This document shows positions 31,276-40,984 of a stretch of 64,000 nt of DNA, piece by piece. The notes under the pieces are model-generated. The model was not told the DNA's origin, ran no database searches, and saw nothing but the letters and a program-made list of their open reading frames with translations. The DNA comes from Agrobacterium vaccinii. Its GTDB lineage: Bacteria; Pseudomonadota; Alphaproteobacteria; Rhizobiales; Rhizobiaceae. Position numbers and translations under genes: made by a program. The stretch is taken from the NCBI RefSeq assembly GCF_021310995.1, contig NZ_CP054150.1, positions 2,754,501-2,818,500 of the forward strand. The letters are read 5' to 3'. Position 1 is the stretch's first letter. Each line of letters begins with the position of its first letter.

Positions 31276-31316
31276 AGATAAATGGCAACAGATAGTTTTG
31301 ATGTCAGTATTTTCAA
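31276..31316 (-). promoter_or_regulatory. mdh: Candidate promoter of mdh-sucCDAB
   Basis: On the minus strand a TTGAAA -35 is followed after about 16 bases by TATCTG, a weak -10. It lies just downstream of the shared palindrome, about 90 to 125 bases before the mdh ATG. Tentative. Confidence 0.4.
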
Positions 31317-31335
31317 TCGTTTAGATCATAAAATA

Positions 31336-31351
31336 CTTACGTAAACGTAAG
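31336..31351. promoter_or_regulatory. Palindromic operator upstream of mdh, shared with sdh
   Basis: CTTACGT-AA-ACGTAAG has two perfect 7-base arms. It lies 146 bases before mdh. Read toward the gene, ACGTTTACGTAAG followed by an AT-rich stretch and TGATCT recurs almost identically before sdhC. The binding protein is unknown; the form would suit a LacI- or GntR-type dimer. Confidence 0.65.
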
Positions 31352-31370
31352 AAATTAAGTTATAAAAGTG

Positions 31371-32534
31371 TCACGCAGCGGCGCGTTTTTCATTGTGTAA
31401 CGCCAAATAGTCGGCGCTTCGCATCTCGAACAACCGCGATGCGGTGCGATCAAACTCGAAACCTTCCGTACCCTTGCGCTTACCCAGCAAATCTTCCGGC
31501 ATAGCCGCAGCCGACGCAAAGACTCTCACAGTACGATCGTAAAAGGCATCGATGAGGATAATGAAACGCTTCGTTTCATTGCGCTTGTCGGCGTCCAGCA
31601 GCGGAATATGGTCGATGAAAACGGTATCGAACCGGTCAGCGATGGCCAGAAAGTCCGAAGCACCAAGAGGCTTTTCACAGAGATCGGAAAATGAAAAACG
31701 CGCTACGCGACCGGCAGCCTGCGGCACAGGGACCGAGCGCCCCTTCCTGGCAATCTCGGTGGGTGCGCTGACGTGACCTTCTGTCAATTGCCGCCAGGCC
31801 GCATCCATAGCCTTGTCGGCGGCCTCGCCCAATGGCGTAACATAGACCGGCAGGCTCTTGATCTTTTCCATCCGATAGTCGGTCGGGCTATTAAGCGTGA
31901 CGACCTCGACATGCTGCTGGAGCAGATCGACAAAGGGAAGAAACAGGCTGCGATTGAGCCCATCCTTGTAGAGATTGTCCGGCAAGACGTTCGACGTCGT
32001 CACCAGCACACAGCCATTGGCGAAAAGTTCGGTAAACAGGCGGGCGAGGATCATCGCATCGGCAATATCCGTGACCGAAAACTCATCGAAACACAGCAGT
32101 TCCGCCTCGGCCAGCAACTGTGCGGCGACCGGCGGAATAGGATCTGCCTGCTTGGTCTCGCCGTTCTTCAATTTCTGACGATGCGCATGAACGCGATTAT
32201 GGACGTCTGCCATGAATTCGTGAAAATGGCAGCGGCGTTTCTTCTCGATCGGCGCCAACTGAAAAAACATGTCCATCAGCATGGTCTTGCCGCGCCCAAC
32301 ACTACCCTCGACGTAGAGACCTTTGACGGACGAAGCAGGTCCGGCTTTCTTGGCAAACATCCAGCCCAGCGCGCTTTTCTTCTTGGCGGGTTTGCGGATT
32401 TTGAGATCGGTCAGAATACGATCGAGATGGGCGGCCACATCCAGTTGTGCGGCGTCTGCCTTCAGCTCGCCAGAGGCGGTCAATGTGTTGAGTTGCTCAA
32501 CGACGCTATGATTGTAGTCCGGTAATGGCTTCAT
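31371..32534 (-). CDS. zapE: AFG1-like ATPase ZapE
   Basis: AAA+-type ATPase of the AFG1/ZapE family, 387 residues. In E. coli ZapE associates with the Z ring; in mitochondria AFG1 helps clear respiratory-chain subunits. Walker A is YVEGSVGRGKTMLMDMFF and Walker B LLCFDEFSVTDIADAM. It lies directly upstream of mdh on the same strand but is separated from it by the mdh promoter region, so probably a separate unit. Confidence 0.93.
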   Translation of the reverse strand: MKPLPDYNHSVVEQLNTLTASGELKADAAQLDVAAHLDRILTDLKIRKPAKKKSALGWMFAKKAGPASSVKGLYVEGSVGRGKTMLMDMFFQLAPIEKKRRCHFHEFMADVHNRVHAHRQKLKNGETKQADPIPPVAAQLLAEAELLCFDEFSVTDIADAMILARLFTELFANGCVLVTTSNVLPDNLYKDGLNRSLFLPFVDLLQQHVEVVTLNSPTDYRMEKIKSLPVYVTPLGEAADKAMDAAWRQLTEGHVSAPTEIARKGRSVPVPQAAGRVARFSFSDLCEKPLGASDFLAIADRFDTVFIDHIPLLDADKRNETKRFIILIDAFYDRTVRVFASAAAMPEDLLGKRKGTEGFEFDRTASRLFEMRSADYLALHNEKRAAA

Positions 32535-32583
32535 AAACAGGCCTCAGACGCGAGCAACGTGAAACGCTGCCCGCGTGACAAAA

Positions 32584-33123
32584 TTATCGGCTGAGGCTGA
32601 GGGGCTGACCGCTGTTGGTCGTGCCGTCATAACGTGTATCGCCGGTCTTGTAGACACGACCGATCGTATCGCCGGCGCGGTTCTTGAACTGAACCATTTT
32701 GTTGGAGACTTCCCATGATCCCATGGACGACAGTTCACCCGCGCAACCACGCGTACCACCACGCGAGCCACTGCCGAGGTTCGTCAATGTCAGGAACATA
32801 TCGCAGCTTGCGCCACCATTGGACACGCGCCAGTTGCCGACCATGGCTTCCTTGGTAACATCCATGGCTGCAGCCGGAGCAGCAGAAGCAACATTCGTAC
32901 CGCCGGGTGCTGCATTGGCAGGCGCATTCGGGAACTGTGTCGATCCACCGGGAGGTGGCAAGGCGCCGGACTGAACCGAGGGCACCGGCTGCGCCTGAAG
33001 CGGCGGAGTATAACCGGGATTACCGCTTGGAGCGCTATTGTTGTTGTAATCGAAGGAGGTACGCTGGCAACCGGCAAGGCTCATAACGACCGCTAGACCC
33101 GTCACCACATATTTCAAATGCAT
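32584..33123 (-). CDS. Omp19-like lipoprotein with AprI/Inh protease-inhibitor domain
   Basis: Outer-membrane lipoprotein of 179 residues. The signal ends in the lipobox LAGC with Cys19; a Pro/Ser/Gly-rich linker runs to about residue 90. The C-terminal beta-barrel begins VGNWRVS, has two Cys that should form the inhibitor's disulfide, and ends SGQPLSLSR. This arrangement matches Brucella Omp19, which belongs to the metalloprotease-inhibitor family. The start used is the ATG with GGGAG six bases upstream; a longer frame upstream lacks support. Its target protease is not known here. Confidence 0.82.
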   Translation of the reverse strand: MHLKYVVTGLAVVMSLAGCQRTSFDYNNNSAPSGNPGYTPPLQAQPVPSVQSGALPPPGGSTQFPNAPANAAPGGTNVASAAPAAAMDVTKEAMVGNWRVSNGGASCDMFLTLTNLGSGSRGGTRGCAGELSSMGSWEVSNKMVQFKNRAGDTIGRVYKTGDTRYDGTTNSGQPLSLSR

Positions 33124-33270
33124 TTCAAGCTCCCGATTTTCTGCTTCGGCAGGACCATGTCTACACAAAACGGCTGAATTATTACCAAAGCATTAGCTAA
33201 CGCAAGCCGCTACCGCGATAATTGCAATTTCAGTCGATTTTTATAGAAATTTCCAGCCCCGTTATTATCA

Positions 33271-33302
33271 AACAGGCCACGACGGGGAAGTCGCGGCCTG
33301 TT
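33271..33302 (-). terminator. Stem-loop after sdhB
   Basis: In minus-strand RNA AACAGGCC and GGCCUGUU pair, the helix extending through a G-U wobble and CGAC/GUCG, about 13 pairs in all. Only a weak T-rich stretch follows (TGTTTGATAAT). It probably ends the sdhCDAB transcript. Confidence 0.6.
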
Positions 33303-33327
33303 CACTATCTTCGATTATGAGCCACCT

Positions 33328-34107
33328 TTAAACGCGACGCTCGACCATCATCTTCTTGATTTCGGCGATCGCCTTGGCAGGGTTCAGACCCTTCGGGCAT
33401 GCCTGCGCGCAGTTCATAATGGTGTGGCAGCGATAGAGGCGGAACGGGTCTTCGAGGTTATCGAGACGCTCGCCGGTCGCTTCATCGCGGCTGTCGATCA
33501 GCCAGCGGTAGGCTTGCAGCAGAACGGCAGGGCCGAGATAACGGTCACCGTTCCACCAGTAGCTGGGACAGGAAGCCGAGCAGCAGGCGCACAGAATGCA
33601 CTCATAGAGACCATCCAGCTTCTGGCGGTCGTCATGGCTCTGCTTCCATTCCTTGGCAGGCGTCGGAGACACCGTCTTCAGCCAAGGTTCGATGGAGCGA
33701 TGCTGGGCGTAGAAGTTCGACAGGTCAGGAACGAGGTCCTTCACGACCGGCATGTGCGGCAAAGGATAGACCTTCACCGTGCCGGTGATTTCTTCCATGC
33801 CCTTGGTGCAGGCCAGCGTGTTCGTGCCATCGATGTTCATGGCGCAGGAACCGCAAATGCCCTCGCGACAGGAACGGCGCAACGTCAGCGTCGGATCGAC
33901 ATTGTTCTTGATGTAGAGAAGCGCATCGAGAACCATCGGGCCGCAATCATCGACATCGATGTAATAGGTATCGATGCGCGGGTTCTGGCCGTCATCAGGG
34001 TTCCAGCGGTAAACCCGGTATTCGCGAACATTCTTCGCGCCCGCCGGCTTAGGCCAGACCTTGCCTTCGGTCATCTGAGAGTTCTTGGGAAGAGCAAGTT
34101 CAACCAT
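33328..34107 (-). CDS. sdhB: Succinate dehydrogenase iron-sulfur subunit
   Basis: Electron-transfer subunit of complex II, 259 residues. Three cluster motifs are seen: [15 protein letters not shown] for [2Fe-2S], [12 protein letters not shown] for [4Fe-4S] and [17 protein letters not shown] for [3Fe-4S]. It is the last gene of sdhCDAB, 17 bases after sdhA, and is followed by a stem-loop. Confidence 0.98.
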   Translation of the reverse strand: MVELALPKNSQMTEGKVWPKPAGAKNVREYRVYRWNPDDGQNPRIDTYYIDVDDCGPMVLDALLYIKNNVDPTLTLRRSCREGICGSCAMNIDGTNTLACTKGMEEITGTVKVYPLPHMPVVKDLVPDLSNFYAQHRSIEPWLKTVSPTPAKEWKQSHDDRQKLDGLYECILCACCSASCPSYWWNGDRYLGPAVLLQAYRWLIDSRDEATGERLDNLEDPFRLYRCHTIMNCAQACPKGLNPAKAIAEIKKMMVERRV

Positions 34108-34124
34108 GTCCAGTTCCTCTCAAA

Positions 34125-35969
34125 TCAATAGACGCGTGCTTTGGGCGCGATCTTCTGGAGATCGATGCCCTCGGCGATGAGATCGGTGTGAACCGGACGG
34201 TAATCAAGCTTCACATCGCCCTGCTCGTTGACCCAGGCCAGCGTGTGCTTGCGCCAGTTGACATCATCTCGACCACCGAAGGGACCATCGACGAAGTCTT
34301 CACGCGCATGGCTGCCACGGCTTTCCTTACGGGCTTCCGCGCCGTAAACGGTCGTGATGGCATTGGCCATGAGGTTTTCCAGTTCGAGCGTCTCAACCAG
34401 ATCGGAGTTCCAGACCATCGAGCGGTCTGTGACCTTGATGTCGGGTAGCTCTTTCCAGATCGCCGAAATGCGCTTGCAACCGCTTTCCAGCGATTCCTGT
34501 GTGCGGAACACGGCTGCATCGTCCTGCATGGCGCGCTGCATCTTGTCGCGCAGAACAGCAGTCGGTGTGCCGCCATTGGCGTTGCGCAGACGGTCGAAGC
34601 GATCCATGATCTTGTCGCAGGCAGCGACGTTGAGCGCTGGAACGGCGCTGGCACGATCAATGACTTCGGCTGCACGAATGGCTGCAGCGCGACCAAAGAC
34701 AACAAGGTCGATCAACGAGTTGGAGCCGAGACGGTTGGCACCATGAACCGAAGCGCAACCGGCTTCACCCACGGCCATCAGGCCTGGAAGGATGCGCTCT
34801 GGGTTTTCGCTATCAGCGTTCAGCACTTCACCCCAATAGTTGGTGGGAATGCCGCCCATATTGTAGTGAACCGTCGGCAGAACCGGGATCGGCTCGCGCG
34901 TCACGTCCACGCCTGCGAAAATCTTGGCGCTTTCGGAAATGCCCGGCAGGCGCTCGTGCAGAATAGCGGGATCGAGGTGATCCAGATGCAGGAAGATATG
35001 ATCCTTGTTCTTGCCAACGCCACGGCCTTCACGGATTTCCATGGTCATGCAGCGCGAGACGACGTCACGCGAGGCGAGATCCTTGGCGGATGGCGCATAG
35101 CGCTCCATGAAGCGCTCGCCTTCGGAGTTGACGAGATAGCCGCCTTCACCGCGCGCACCTTCGGTAATCAGACAGCCTGCGCCGTAAATACCGGTTGGGT
35201 GGAACTGAACGAATTCCATGTCCTGAAGTGGAAGACCGGCGCGGGCAACCATGCCGCCGCCGTCGCCTGTGCAAGTGTGCGCAGATGTCGCCGAGAAGTA
35301 GGCGCGACCGTAACCACCGGTCGCCAGAACGACCATCTTGGCGGTGAAGCGATGGATCGTGCCGTCATCGAGGTTCCAGGCAACGACGCCCGTGCAACGG
35401 CTGCCATCATCAGACATGATGAGGTCGAGCGCGAAATATTCGATAAAGAATTCGGCGTTGTTGCGCAGCGACTGGCCGTAAAGCGTGTGCAGAATAGCAT
35501 GGCCAGTACGGTCGGCGGCAGCGCAGGTACGCTGCACCGGAGGACCTTCACCGTAATTCTGCATGTGACCGCCGAACGGGCGCTGGTAAATCTTGCCCTC
35601 GGCGTTACGCGAGAACGGCACGCCGTAATGCTCCAGCTCATAGACTGCCTTAGGCGCTTCCATGGCGAGATACTGCATGGCGTCCACATCGCCCAGCCAG
35701 TCGGAACCCTTTACGGTGTCATAAAGGTGCCACTGCCAGCTATCCGGCGTCATGTTGTTGAGCGAGGCTGCAATACCGCCCTGTGCCGCAACCGTGTGCG
35801 AACGGGTCGGGAAAACCTTGGTGATGCAGGCTGTCTTGAAGCCCTGTTCGGCCATGCCGAGCGTCGCGCGAAGACCCGCGCCACCGGCACCGACGACGAT
35901 CACATCATAGGAGTGGTCGACGTAAGTATAGGCCTTGCCGTTCTGAGTAGGTGAACTGATCGATGCCAT
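34125..35969 (-). CDS. sdhA: Succinate dehydrogenase flavoprotein subunit
   Basis: Catalytic subunit that oxidises succinate to fumarate, 614 residues. FAD-binding GAGGAGLRA, the covalent FAD His58 in [10 protein letters not shown], active-site [20 protein letters not shown] and the C-terminal KLDYRPVH are present. Starts six bases after sdhD. Confidence 0.98.
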   Translation of the reverse strand: MASISSPTQNGKAYTYVDHSYDVIVVGAGGAGLRATLGMAEQGFKTACITKVFPTRSHTVAAQGGIAASLNNMTPDSWQWHLYDTVKGSDWLGDVDAMQYLAMEAPKAVYELEHYGVPFSRNAEGKIYQRPFGGHMQNYGEGPPVQRTCAAADRTGHAILHTLYGQSLRNNAEFFIEYFALDLIMSDDGSRCTGVVAWNLDDGTIHRFTAKMVVLATGGYGRAYFSATSAHTCTGDGGGMVARAGLPLQDMEFVQFHPTGIYGAGCLITEGARGEGGYLVNSEGERFMERYAPSAKDLASRDVVSRCMTMEIREGRGVGKNKDHIFLHLDHLDPAILHERLPGISESAKIFAGVDVTREPIPVLPTVHYNMGGIPTNYWGEVLNADSENPERILPGLMAVGEAGCASVHGANRLGSNSLIDLVVFGRAAAIRAAEVIDRASAVPALNVAACDKIMDRFDRLRNANGGTPTAVLRDKMQRAMQDDAAVFRTQESLESGCKRISAIWKELPDIKVTDRSMVWNSDLVETLELENLMANAITTVYGAEARKESRGSHAREDFVDGPFGGRDDVNWRKHTLAWVNEQGDVKLDYRPVHTDLIAEGIDLQKIAPKARVY

Positions 35970-35975
35970 GACGGA

Positions 35976-36356
35976 TTATCCTGCGAATGCGATTTTCAGA
36001 ACGGCGAAGAGACAGAGACCAGCCATGATCACCGAGAAGAAGGTGTTGAGCATCAGAAGAACCAGTTTCGGAACTTCCGCATGCACGTAGTCTTCGATGA
36101 TGACCTGCATGCCCAGCTTCATGTGGATGATACCGGAGACGACGACAAGAACCATCGTTACGGCAACCAGCGGGTTCGAAAGAGCCGAAGAAACCACGTC
36201 GTACGGCGCACCGCCATACATCACCAGAAACACGACGAAGAAGATCAGCAGCGGCACGTTGGCAATCGCGGTGACTCGCTGGCGCCAGAAGTGCTCGGTG
36301 CCTTCTTTGGCAGAGCCCAGACCGCGAACCTTATTGAGAGGTGTACGCATATCCAT
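35976..36356 (-). CDS. sdhD: Succinate dehydrogenase membrane anchor subunit
   Basis: Membrane anchor of complex II, 126 residues with three hydrophobic helices (about 30-48, 58-80 and 95-122). [15 protein letters not shown] in the second helix region carries the likely haem and quinone residues. It follows sdhC by 12 bases. Confidence 0.95.
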   Translation of the reverse strand: MDMRTPLNKVRGLGSAKEGTEHFWRQRVTAIANVPLLIFFVVFLVMYGGAPYDVVSSALSNPLVAVTMVLVVVSGIIHMKLGMQVIIEDYVHAEVPKLVLLMLNTFFSVIMAGLCLFAVLKIAFAG

Positions 36357-36368
36357 GACAGTATCTCC

Positions 36369-36761
36369 TCAGCGCACGATCAGGGCGACAACCCAGATCA
36401 GCGCGGTCAGACAGATGGAAACCACCCAAGATGCCTTGGCGATCTTCGTGGTGAAATGCTTGTCGAAGCCATGACCCAGATCCCACATGAAGTGGCGAAA
36501 ACCACCCAGCATGTGATGAACCAGCGCCCATGTGTAGCCGATCAAAACGAGCTTTCCGATGATGGAGCTCATGGCCCACTGAACCCAGCTATAGGCATCA
36601 ACGCCCGACGCCGTCGCGATCAGCCACCAGGCGACCAGCAACGTGCCGAAATAGAGCGCGGCACCGGTAATGCGGTGCACGATCGACGCAAGCATGGTTG
36701 GAATAAGCTTGTAGACTTGAAGATGCGGCGACAATGGCCGATTGCTTGTCGTATTCGCCAT
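36369..36761 (-). CDS. sdhC: Succinate dehydrogenase cytochrome b556 subunit
   Basis: Haem-binding membrane subunit of complex II, 130 residues, three helices. RPLSPHLQVYK and SIVHRITGAAL (quinone-site Ser/Arg region) and HHMLGGFRHFMWD (haem His) are family hallmarks. The start is MANTTSNRP with GAGG upstream; a longer in-frame extension of 41 residues has no family support. First gene of the operon. Confidence 0.96.
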   Translation of the reverse strand: MANTTSNRPLSPHLQVYKLIPTMLASIVHRITGAALYFGTLLVAWWLIATASGVDAYSWVQWAMSSIIGKLVLIGYTWALVHHMLGGFRHFMWDLGHGFDKHFTTKIAKASWVVSICLTALIWVVALIVR

Positions 36762-36990
36762 ATAAACCTCACGGCGTTCCTGCGCACCGAATTGCGGGCG
36801 CCCCCAAACAACGCACATAAAGGAAAAATGTGCATTGCACCAACCGCGACCTTTAATAGCACGGAGCCATGACCACAAGCGCAATTGACCTTCGAAACGA
36901 ATTTAATCGATTGGGTATCGCAGAATCTTTCGTGTTTCACGGATCGAAAATAAAATATCAAGCATTTCCAAGTGTCACAGATCAAAATAT

Positions 36991-37006
36991 CTTACGTAAA
37001 CGTCAA
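36991..37006. promoter_or_regulatory. Copy of the mdh palindrome upstream of sdhC
   Basis: CTTACGTAAACGT is identical over 13 bases to the mdh site; the right arm then degenerates. Toward sdhC it is followed by ATATTTTGATCT, close to the sequence after the mdh site. It lies 230 bases before sdhC and 45 before the divergent secreted-protein gene, so it may act on either or both. Confidence 0.6.
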
Positions 37007-37050
37007 ATTTAATTCCGATTTACGACCCCAGAAAATGGAGCGATACAGTC

Positions 37051-37410
37051 ATGTTTTATATCCGAATCATGCTTGCTTCGGCTCTGATAGCAACGTCGTT
37101 TTCAACGGTCGCGAGTGCGCAATCCTCTGAGACATCACGCGACTTTGGTTATTCTCATACCCGACATCAAGGCAAATCGTACTATAGTGGAGATGGCCTG
37201 CCATCGCATCTCAGAGGCGTCGGGACCTATTCAGGCGCGTTTTACGCAAGCCGCGCGCCACGCAACGGGAATTATTTCACGGTTGAAGGCTCAGGAAGAG
37301 GCGTCCGCTATAGCAACGACACAGCCTCACCGAGGATTATCCATGTCGATAGTAGAGCAAGCGGTGAAAATTGCTCGTATGAAGCAGGCGTCTGCGTCAT
37401 CAGGCCCTGA
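37051..37410 (+). CDS. Small secreted protein of unknown function
   Basis: A 119-residue protein with a clear signal peptide (cleavage predicted after VASA, about residue 23). The mature part is rich in Gly, Ser, Tyr, Arg and His and has only two Cys, CSYEAGVC near the end, which could form one disulfide. I do not recognise the family. It is transcribed divergently from sdhCDAB with the shared palindrome between them, and its end is seven bases from the convergent methyltransferase gene. Ribosome site ggagcg lies about nine bases before the ATG. Confidence 0.7.
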   Translation: MFYIRIMLASALIATSFSTVASAQSSETSRDFGYSHTRHQGKSYYSGDGLPSHLRGVGTYSGAFYASRAPRNGNYFTVEGSGRGVRYSNDTASPRIIHVDSRASGENCSYEAGVCVIRP

Positions 37411-37417
37411 TGATCGA

Positions 37418-38062
37418 TCAGACGAACTCCCAGACCGTCGTCTTCTTCACGTCGCTGTCTTCCAGCGCCCGCGTGACCGGCACCTCGTAGGTCGCACAGG
37501 CCCTCAAGCGATCTAAGGGCAAATAGGCCCTACCCGGGTCCCCAACCAGAACTTTCACACCTTTTACAGCGAGCGCGGAAAGCCAGGGTGTCAAAGCTTC
37601 GGCAAAAGCGCGATCGTAAAAAACATCTCCGGCCAGAAGCACCTCGGTGTCCATATCGGAGCCAATGACGTCACGACCTGAGAAGCCGATAACAACGTCG
37701 TTTTCGCAAGCGTTGAGCCTTATCGCTGTCTCAGCCCATGGGTCTATGTCTACAGCCGTTACCTGCATCGCACCAGACTTCGCCGCGGCGATAGCGACCA
37801 GCCCGGAACCGCTTGCGAAATCCACCACGCGCTTGCCTTGCACCGTCTCGGGATTATCGATGATGTAACGCGCAAGTCCCTGCCCGCCTGCCCAGGCAAA
37901 AGCCCAGAACGGCGGCGGCAGGCCGATTTCCTGTAGCTCTTCTTCCGTCTTCAGCCACAGATCGTGGGCCTCACTCGCCAGATGAAGCCTGACCTCCGGC
38001 ACATGCGGCGGCACCATGATGCTCGTATTGTCGCGGATGAAGGTTTCAGGCTCGGTTTTCAA
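37418..38062 (-). CDS. METTL20-like protein-lysine methyltransferase
   Basis: Class I SAM methyltransferase, 214 residues. PPPFWAFAWAGGQGLARYI, the glycine-rich VVDFASGSGLVAIAAAKSGA and VDIDPWAETAIRLNA match the METTL20/ETF-beta lysine methyltransferase group. As I recall, the Agrobacterium homologue methylates both ribosomal protein L7/L12 and ETF-beta; older annotations call such genes PrmA- or nicotinamide-methylase-like. The only early in-frame start is TTG, seven bases past the EVE stop and in the same frame; the next is an ATG 15 codons later. I keep TTG because the segment FIRDNT before that ATG looks like family N-terminus. Confidence 0.82.
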   Translation of the reverse strand: MKTEPETFIRDNTSIMVPPHVPEVRLHLASEAHDLWLKTEEELQEIGLPPPFWAFAWAGGQGLARYIIDNPETVQGKRVVDFASGSGLVAIAAAKSGAMQVTAVDIDPWAETAIRLNACENDVVIGFSGRDVIGSDMDTEVLLAGDVFYDRAFAEALTPWLSALAVKGVKVLVGDPGRAYLPLDRLRACATYEVPVTRALEDSDVKKTTVWEFV

Positions 38063-38068
38063 TCGACA

Positions 38069-38509
38069 TCATTTCGTGCGAGGCGGCTTGTCGAGCTTAC
38101 CCATGCGGCAGACTTCCAGATATTCGTCTTCTGTCACCGGCTGCACGGAAAGCCGCATGGATGTGACCAAAGACATATCCGCAAGCTTCTGGCTGGCCTT
38201 CACGTCCTTCAAGGACACCGGCTGCGGCATGTCGCAGACTGCTTTGATGTGGACGCAATCCCAGCGATGATCACCCTCAGCCGACGAATCCGGCTGCGAC
38301 AACTCGCAGACCTCGACAATGCCGACGACTTCCAAGCCTTCATTGGAATGGTAGAAGAATCCCTTATCGCCAATTTTCATGGCGCGCATATTATTGCGTG
38401 CCTGATAATTGCGAACGCCGGTCCACTCTTCCCCCGCATCGCCCTTGGCCTTTTGCTGCTCCCAGGACCATGTCGCCGGCTCGGATTTGAAAAGCCAGTA
38501 ATTCGCCAT
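38069..38509 (-). CDS. EVE-domain protein
   Basis: A 146-residue single EVE (PUA-like) domain, a fold thought to bind modified bases in nucleic acid. NYWLFKSEP at the start and EWTGVRNYQARNNMRAMKIGD are typical. The start MANYWLF follows the YciI stop by five bases. It shares a reading frame with the methyltransferase downstream, separated by its TGA alone. Confidence 0.9.
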   Translation of the reverse strand: MANYWLFKSEPATWSWEQQKAKGDAGEEWTGVRNYQARNNMRAMKIGDKGFFYHSNEGLEVVGIVEVCELSQPDSSAEGDHRWDCVHIKAVCDMPQPVSLKDVKASQKLADMSLVTSMRLSVQPVTEDEYLEVCRMGKLDKPPRTK

Positions 38510-38514
38510 CTGTC

Positions 38515-38808
38515 TTACGCTCCAGGATTGTTGAAGACCCAATTATAGGGCTTCACATCGACGCTCTCGAACAGAGCGGCCTTTGCATAGGGGTCAGCAT
38601 CCGCCAGTGCCCGTGCAGCGTCGATATCTGCTGCCTCGACAATCACCAGACTGCCATTTGGCTTGCCATCGGCATCCAGAAACGGACCTGCCATTTTCAG
38701 GATGCCGTCGGCATTGAGCTTGTTGAGATGCTCCAGATGCACGGGGCGGGTTTCCATGCGCACATGCAGATGGTCGGGCTTGTCTTTGCAGATGAAGGCA
38801 AACAGCAT
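38515..38808 (-). CDS. YciI-like protein
   Basis: 97-residue protein of the YciI family, a ferredoxin-like fold of uncertain role. RPVHLEHLNKLNADGILKMA and the DPYAKAALFESVDVKPYNW tail fit. It follows gpsA by 20 bases in a tsaD-gpsA-YciI-EVE-methyltransferase run. Confidence 0.9.
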   Translation of the reverse strand: MLFAFICKDKPDHLHVRMETRPVHLEHLNKLNADGILKMAGPFLDADGKPNGSLVIVEAADIDAARALADADPYAKAALFESVDVKPYNWVFNNPGA

Positions 38809-38828
38809 TTTCGTCTCCTCTTGTCGCC

Positions 38829-39818
38829 CTATTCGGTGGTGATCGGGCGCGTCATCAATTGTTGTATGGCGGTTTTCACATCCAGCCGCCCATCGATAAT
38901 GGCTGCTACCGCACTCGTCACCGGCATCTCGACACCAAGGTCTGCGGCGATCCGCGACGCGATGGAGGCGGCATAGGCGCCTTCGACAAGCCCACCGTGG
39001 AAAGAGGCGGGATCACCGCCCTGCCCCAGCAGAATGCCGAAGCGCAAATTGCGTGATTGATGGCTGGTGGCCGTCAGGACAAGATCGCCCAGCCCGGAAA
39101 GACCGCGCACCGTATCCGCAATGCCGCCCATGGCCGCAACCAGACGCGACATTTCCGCCAGTCCTCGCGAGATCAGCGCGGCCCTGGCGGAATCGCCAAG
39201 CCCCGCCCCTTCGACGATACCGCAGGCGATTGCCAGCACATTCTTCAACGCGCCGCCAAGCTGCACGCCTGTTCGGTCCGTAGAGGCATAAAGCCGGAAC
39301 GTCTGGCCTGAAATCGTCTGCGCCAATCGCTCGGCCACGGCACGGTCACCAGCAGCGACGGCCATGGCTGTGGGCAGGCCGCTCGCGATATCGGCAGCAA
39401 AGCCGGGGCCTGAGAGCACGCCAACCGGATGGTTCGGCAATTCATGCTCCAGCACGTCGGTCAACAATTGCCCGGATGAGCGATCGATGCCCTTGGCGCA
39501 GGTCACGACGACAGCATCTTTAGAGAGATAGGGGCCGTAGGACCGAGCCGCATCCGCTTGGGCCTGCGAAGGCATGGCAAACAGAACGATATCGGCAGCA
39601 TGAAGCACATCGGGCTCTGCGGAATAGTGAAGCGCATCCGGCAAGAATATCCCCGGCAAAGCCGCTTCGTGAACACCGAGGTTTCGCAAGTCCGCCATCA
39701 AAGCGGCATCGCGGCCCAGAAGGGTCACGTCGTGACGGTTCTCCAGCGCGACTACGACGGCGATGGCCGTTCCGAAAGCGCCAGCACCAATGACGACAAG
39801 CTTTTCCCTGTCACTCAT
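38829..39818 (-). CDS. gpsA: Glycerol-3-phosphate dehydrogenase [NAD(P)+]
   Basis: Makes sn-glycerol-3-phosphate for phospholipids, 329 residues. [14 protein letters not shown] is the dinucleotide site; [13 protein letters not shown] contains the catalytic Lys. The start is the ATG that overlaps the tsaD stop by four bases (ATGA), so a longer in-frame extension is rejected. Confidence 0.96.
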   Translation of the reverse strand: MSDREKLVVIGAGAFGTAIAVVVALENRHDVTLLGRDAALMADLRNLGVHEAALPGIFLPDALHYSAEPDVLHAADIVLFAMPSQAQADAARSYGPYLSKDAVVVTCAKGIDRSSGQLLTDVLEHELPNHPVGVLSGPGFAADIASGLPTAMAVAAGDRAVAERLAQTISGQTFRLYASTDRTGVQLGGALKNVLAIACGIVEGAGLGDSARAALISRGLAEMSRLVAAMGGIADTVRGLSGLGDLVLTATSHQSRNLRFGILLGQGGDPASFHGGLVEGAYAASIASRIAADLGVEMPVTSAVAAIIDGRLDVKTAIQQLMTRPITTE

Positions 39819-40912
39819 GCCTTGGCTCCGCGCTTGCCAAACCCGATCAACGTCTGCGCCTGTGCGTCCAACGGCCAACGAGAACGTGGCTGCACATCAA
39901 GACTGTCAGGCTCCATGCCCTGTGCCATACGCTCCAGCCCTGCCCAGGCAATCATCGCAGCATTGTCGGTGCACAGTTCCAGGGGTGGCGCGACGAAGCG
40001 GAAGCCGTTGGTATCGCACAGGGCCTGAAGCGTGCTGCGAATCTCCTTGTTGGCAGCGACACCACCCGCAACCACCAGCGCCGGGCCGCCCTCGACAGAG
40101 GGAAATTCACTCGAAAACCGTTGCAAGCCGCGACCGATACGGTCCTTCAAGGTGCGCGAAACTGCTTTCTGGAATGACGCGCAAATATCAGAGATATCCT
40201 GTTCAGACAGCGGAGCAATGGCGGTAGCGGCCTGCCTTACGGCTGTTTTGAGACCTGAGAAGGAAAAGTCCAGACGAGCTTCGCCGACCATGGGGCGCGG
40301 AAGTGCGAAACGATCGGCATCGCCATTGGCAGCCGCCTTTTCGACCGCTGGCCCGCCGGGATAGGGTAATCCCAAAAGCTTAGCCGTCTTGTCGAACGCT
40401 TCGCCCAGCGCATCGTCGATGGTGGTGCCCCAGCGTTCGTACTGTCCAACGCCACGCACGAGAATCAGCTGCGTATGCCCACCGGACACCAGGAGCATGA
40501 GATAGGGAAACGACAGCCCATCCGTCAGCCGCGCCGTCAGCGCATGACCTTCCAGATGGTTGACGGCATAGAGCGGTTTACCCGCCGCCTTGGCGATGGC
40601 CTTGCCTGTCATCAGGCCGACGATCAGACCGCCGATCAAACCCGGACCGGAGGTGGCGGCAACGGCGTCGATATCCGCCAGCGTCACACCGGCCTTGGCC
40701 AACGCTTCTTCTATCAACGTATCCAGCGCCTCGACATGCGCGCGCGCTGCAATCTCGGGCACCACACCACCGTAGGCACTGTGCTCTTCCAACTGCGACA
40801 AAACGACGTCGGAGATGATTTCCCCACGCCCGTCAGCATGCCGAACCACCACGGATGCAGCGGTTTCGTCACAACTTGTCTCTATGCCGAGGATACGAAG
40901 AAAGGGGGTCAT
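39815..40912 (-). CDS. tsaD: tRNA N6-adenosine threonylcarbamoyltransferase
   Basis: Transfers threonylcarbamoyl to A37 of ANN-decoding tRNAs, with TsaB and TsaE. 365 residues; [16 protein letters not shown] opens the ASKHA fold, [12 protein letters not shown] carries the metal-binding His pair, and [11 protein letters not shown] and [12 protein letters not shown] follow. Divergent from hemC across 72 bases. Confidence 0.97.
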   Translation of the reverse strand: MTPFLRILGIETSCDETAASVVVRHADGRGEIISDVVLSQLEEHSAYGGVVPEIAARAHVEALDTLIEEALAKAGVTLADIDAVAATSGPGLIGGLIVGLMTGKAIAKAAGKPLYAVNHLEGHALTARLTDGLSFPYLMLLVSGGHTQLILVRGVGQYERWGTTIDDALGEAFDKTAKLLGLPYPGGPAVEKAAANGDADRFALPRPMVGEARLDFSFSGLKTAVRQAATAIAPLSEQDISDICASFQKAVSRTLKDRIGRGLQRFSSEFPSVEGGPALVVAGGVAANKEIRSTLQALCDTNGFRFVAPPLELCTDNAAMIAWAGLERMAQGMEPDSLDVQPRSRWPLDAQAQTLIGFGKRGAKA

Positions 40913-40984
40913 CAGCCGGTTCGTTGATTGCGGTGCTCAGGAAACTTGGGTACGAACACCTCCGGTAACAATGGATAGAAGCGG

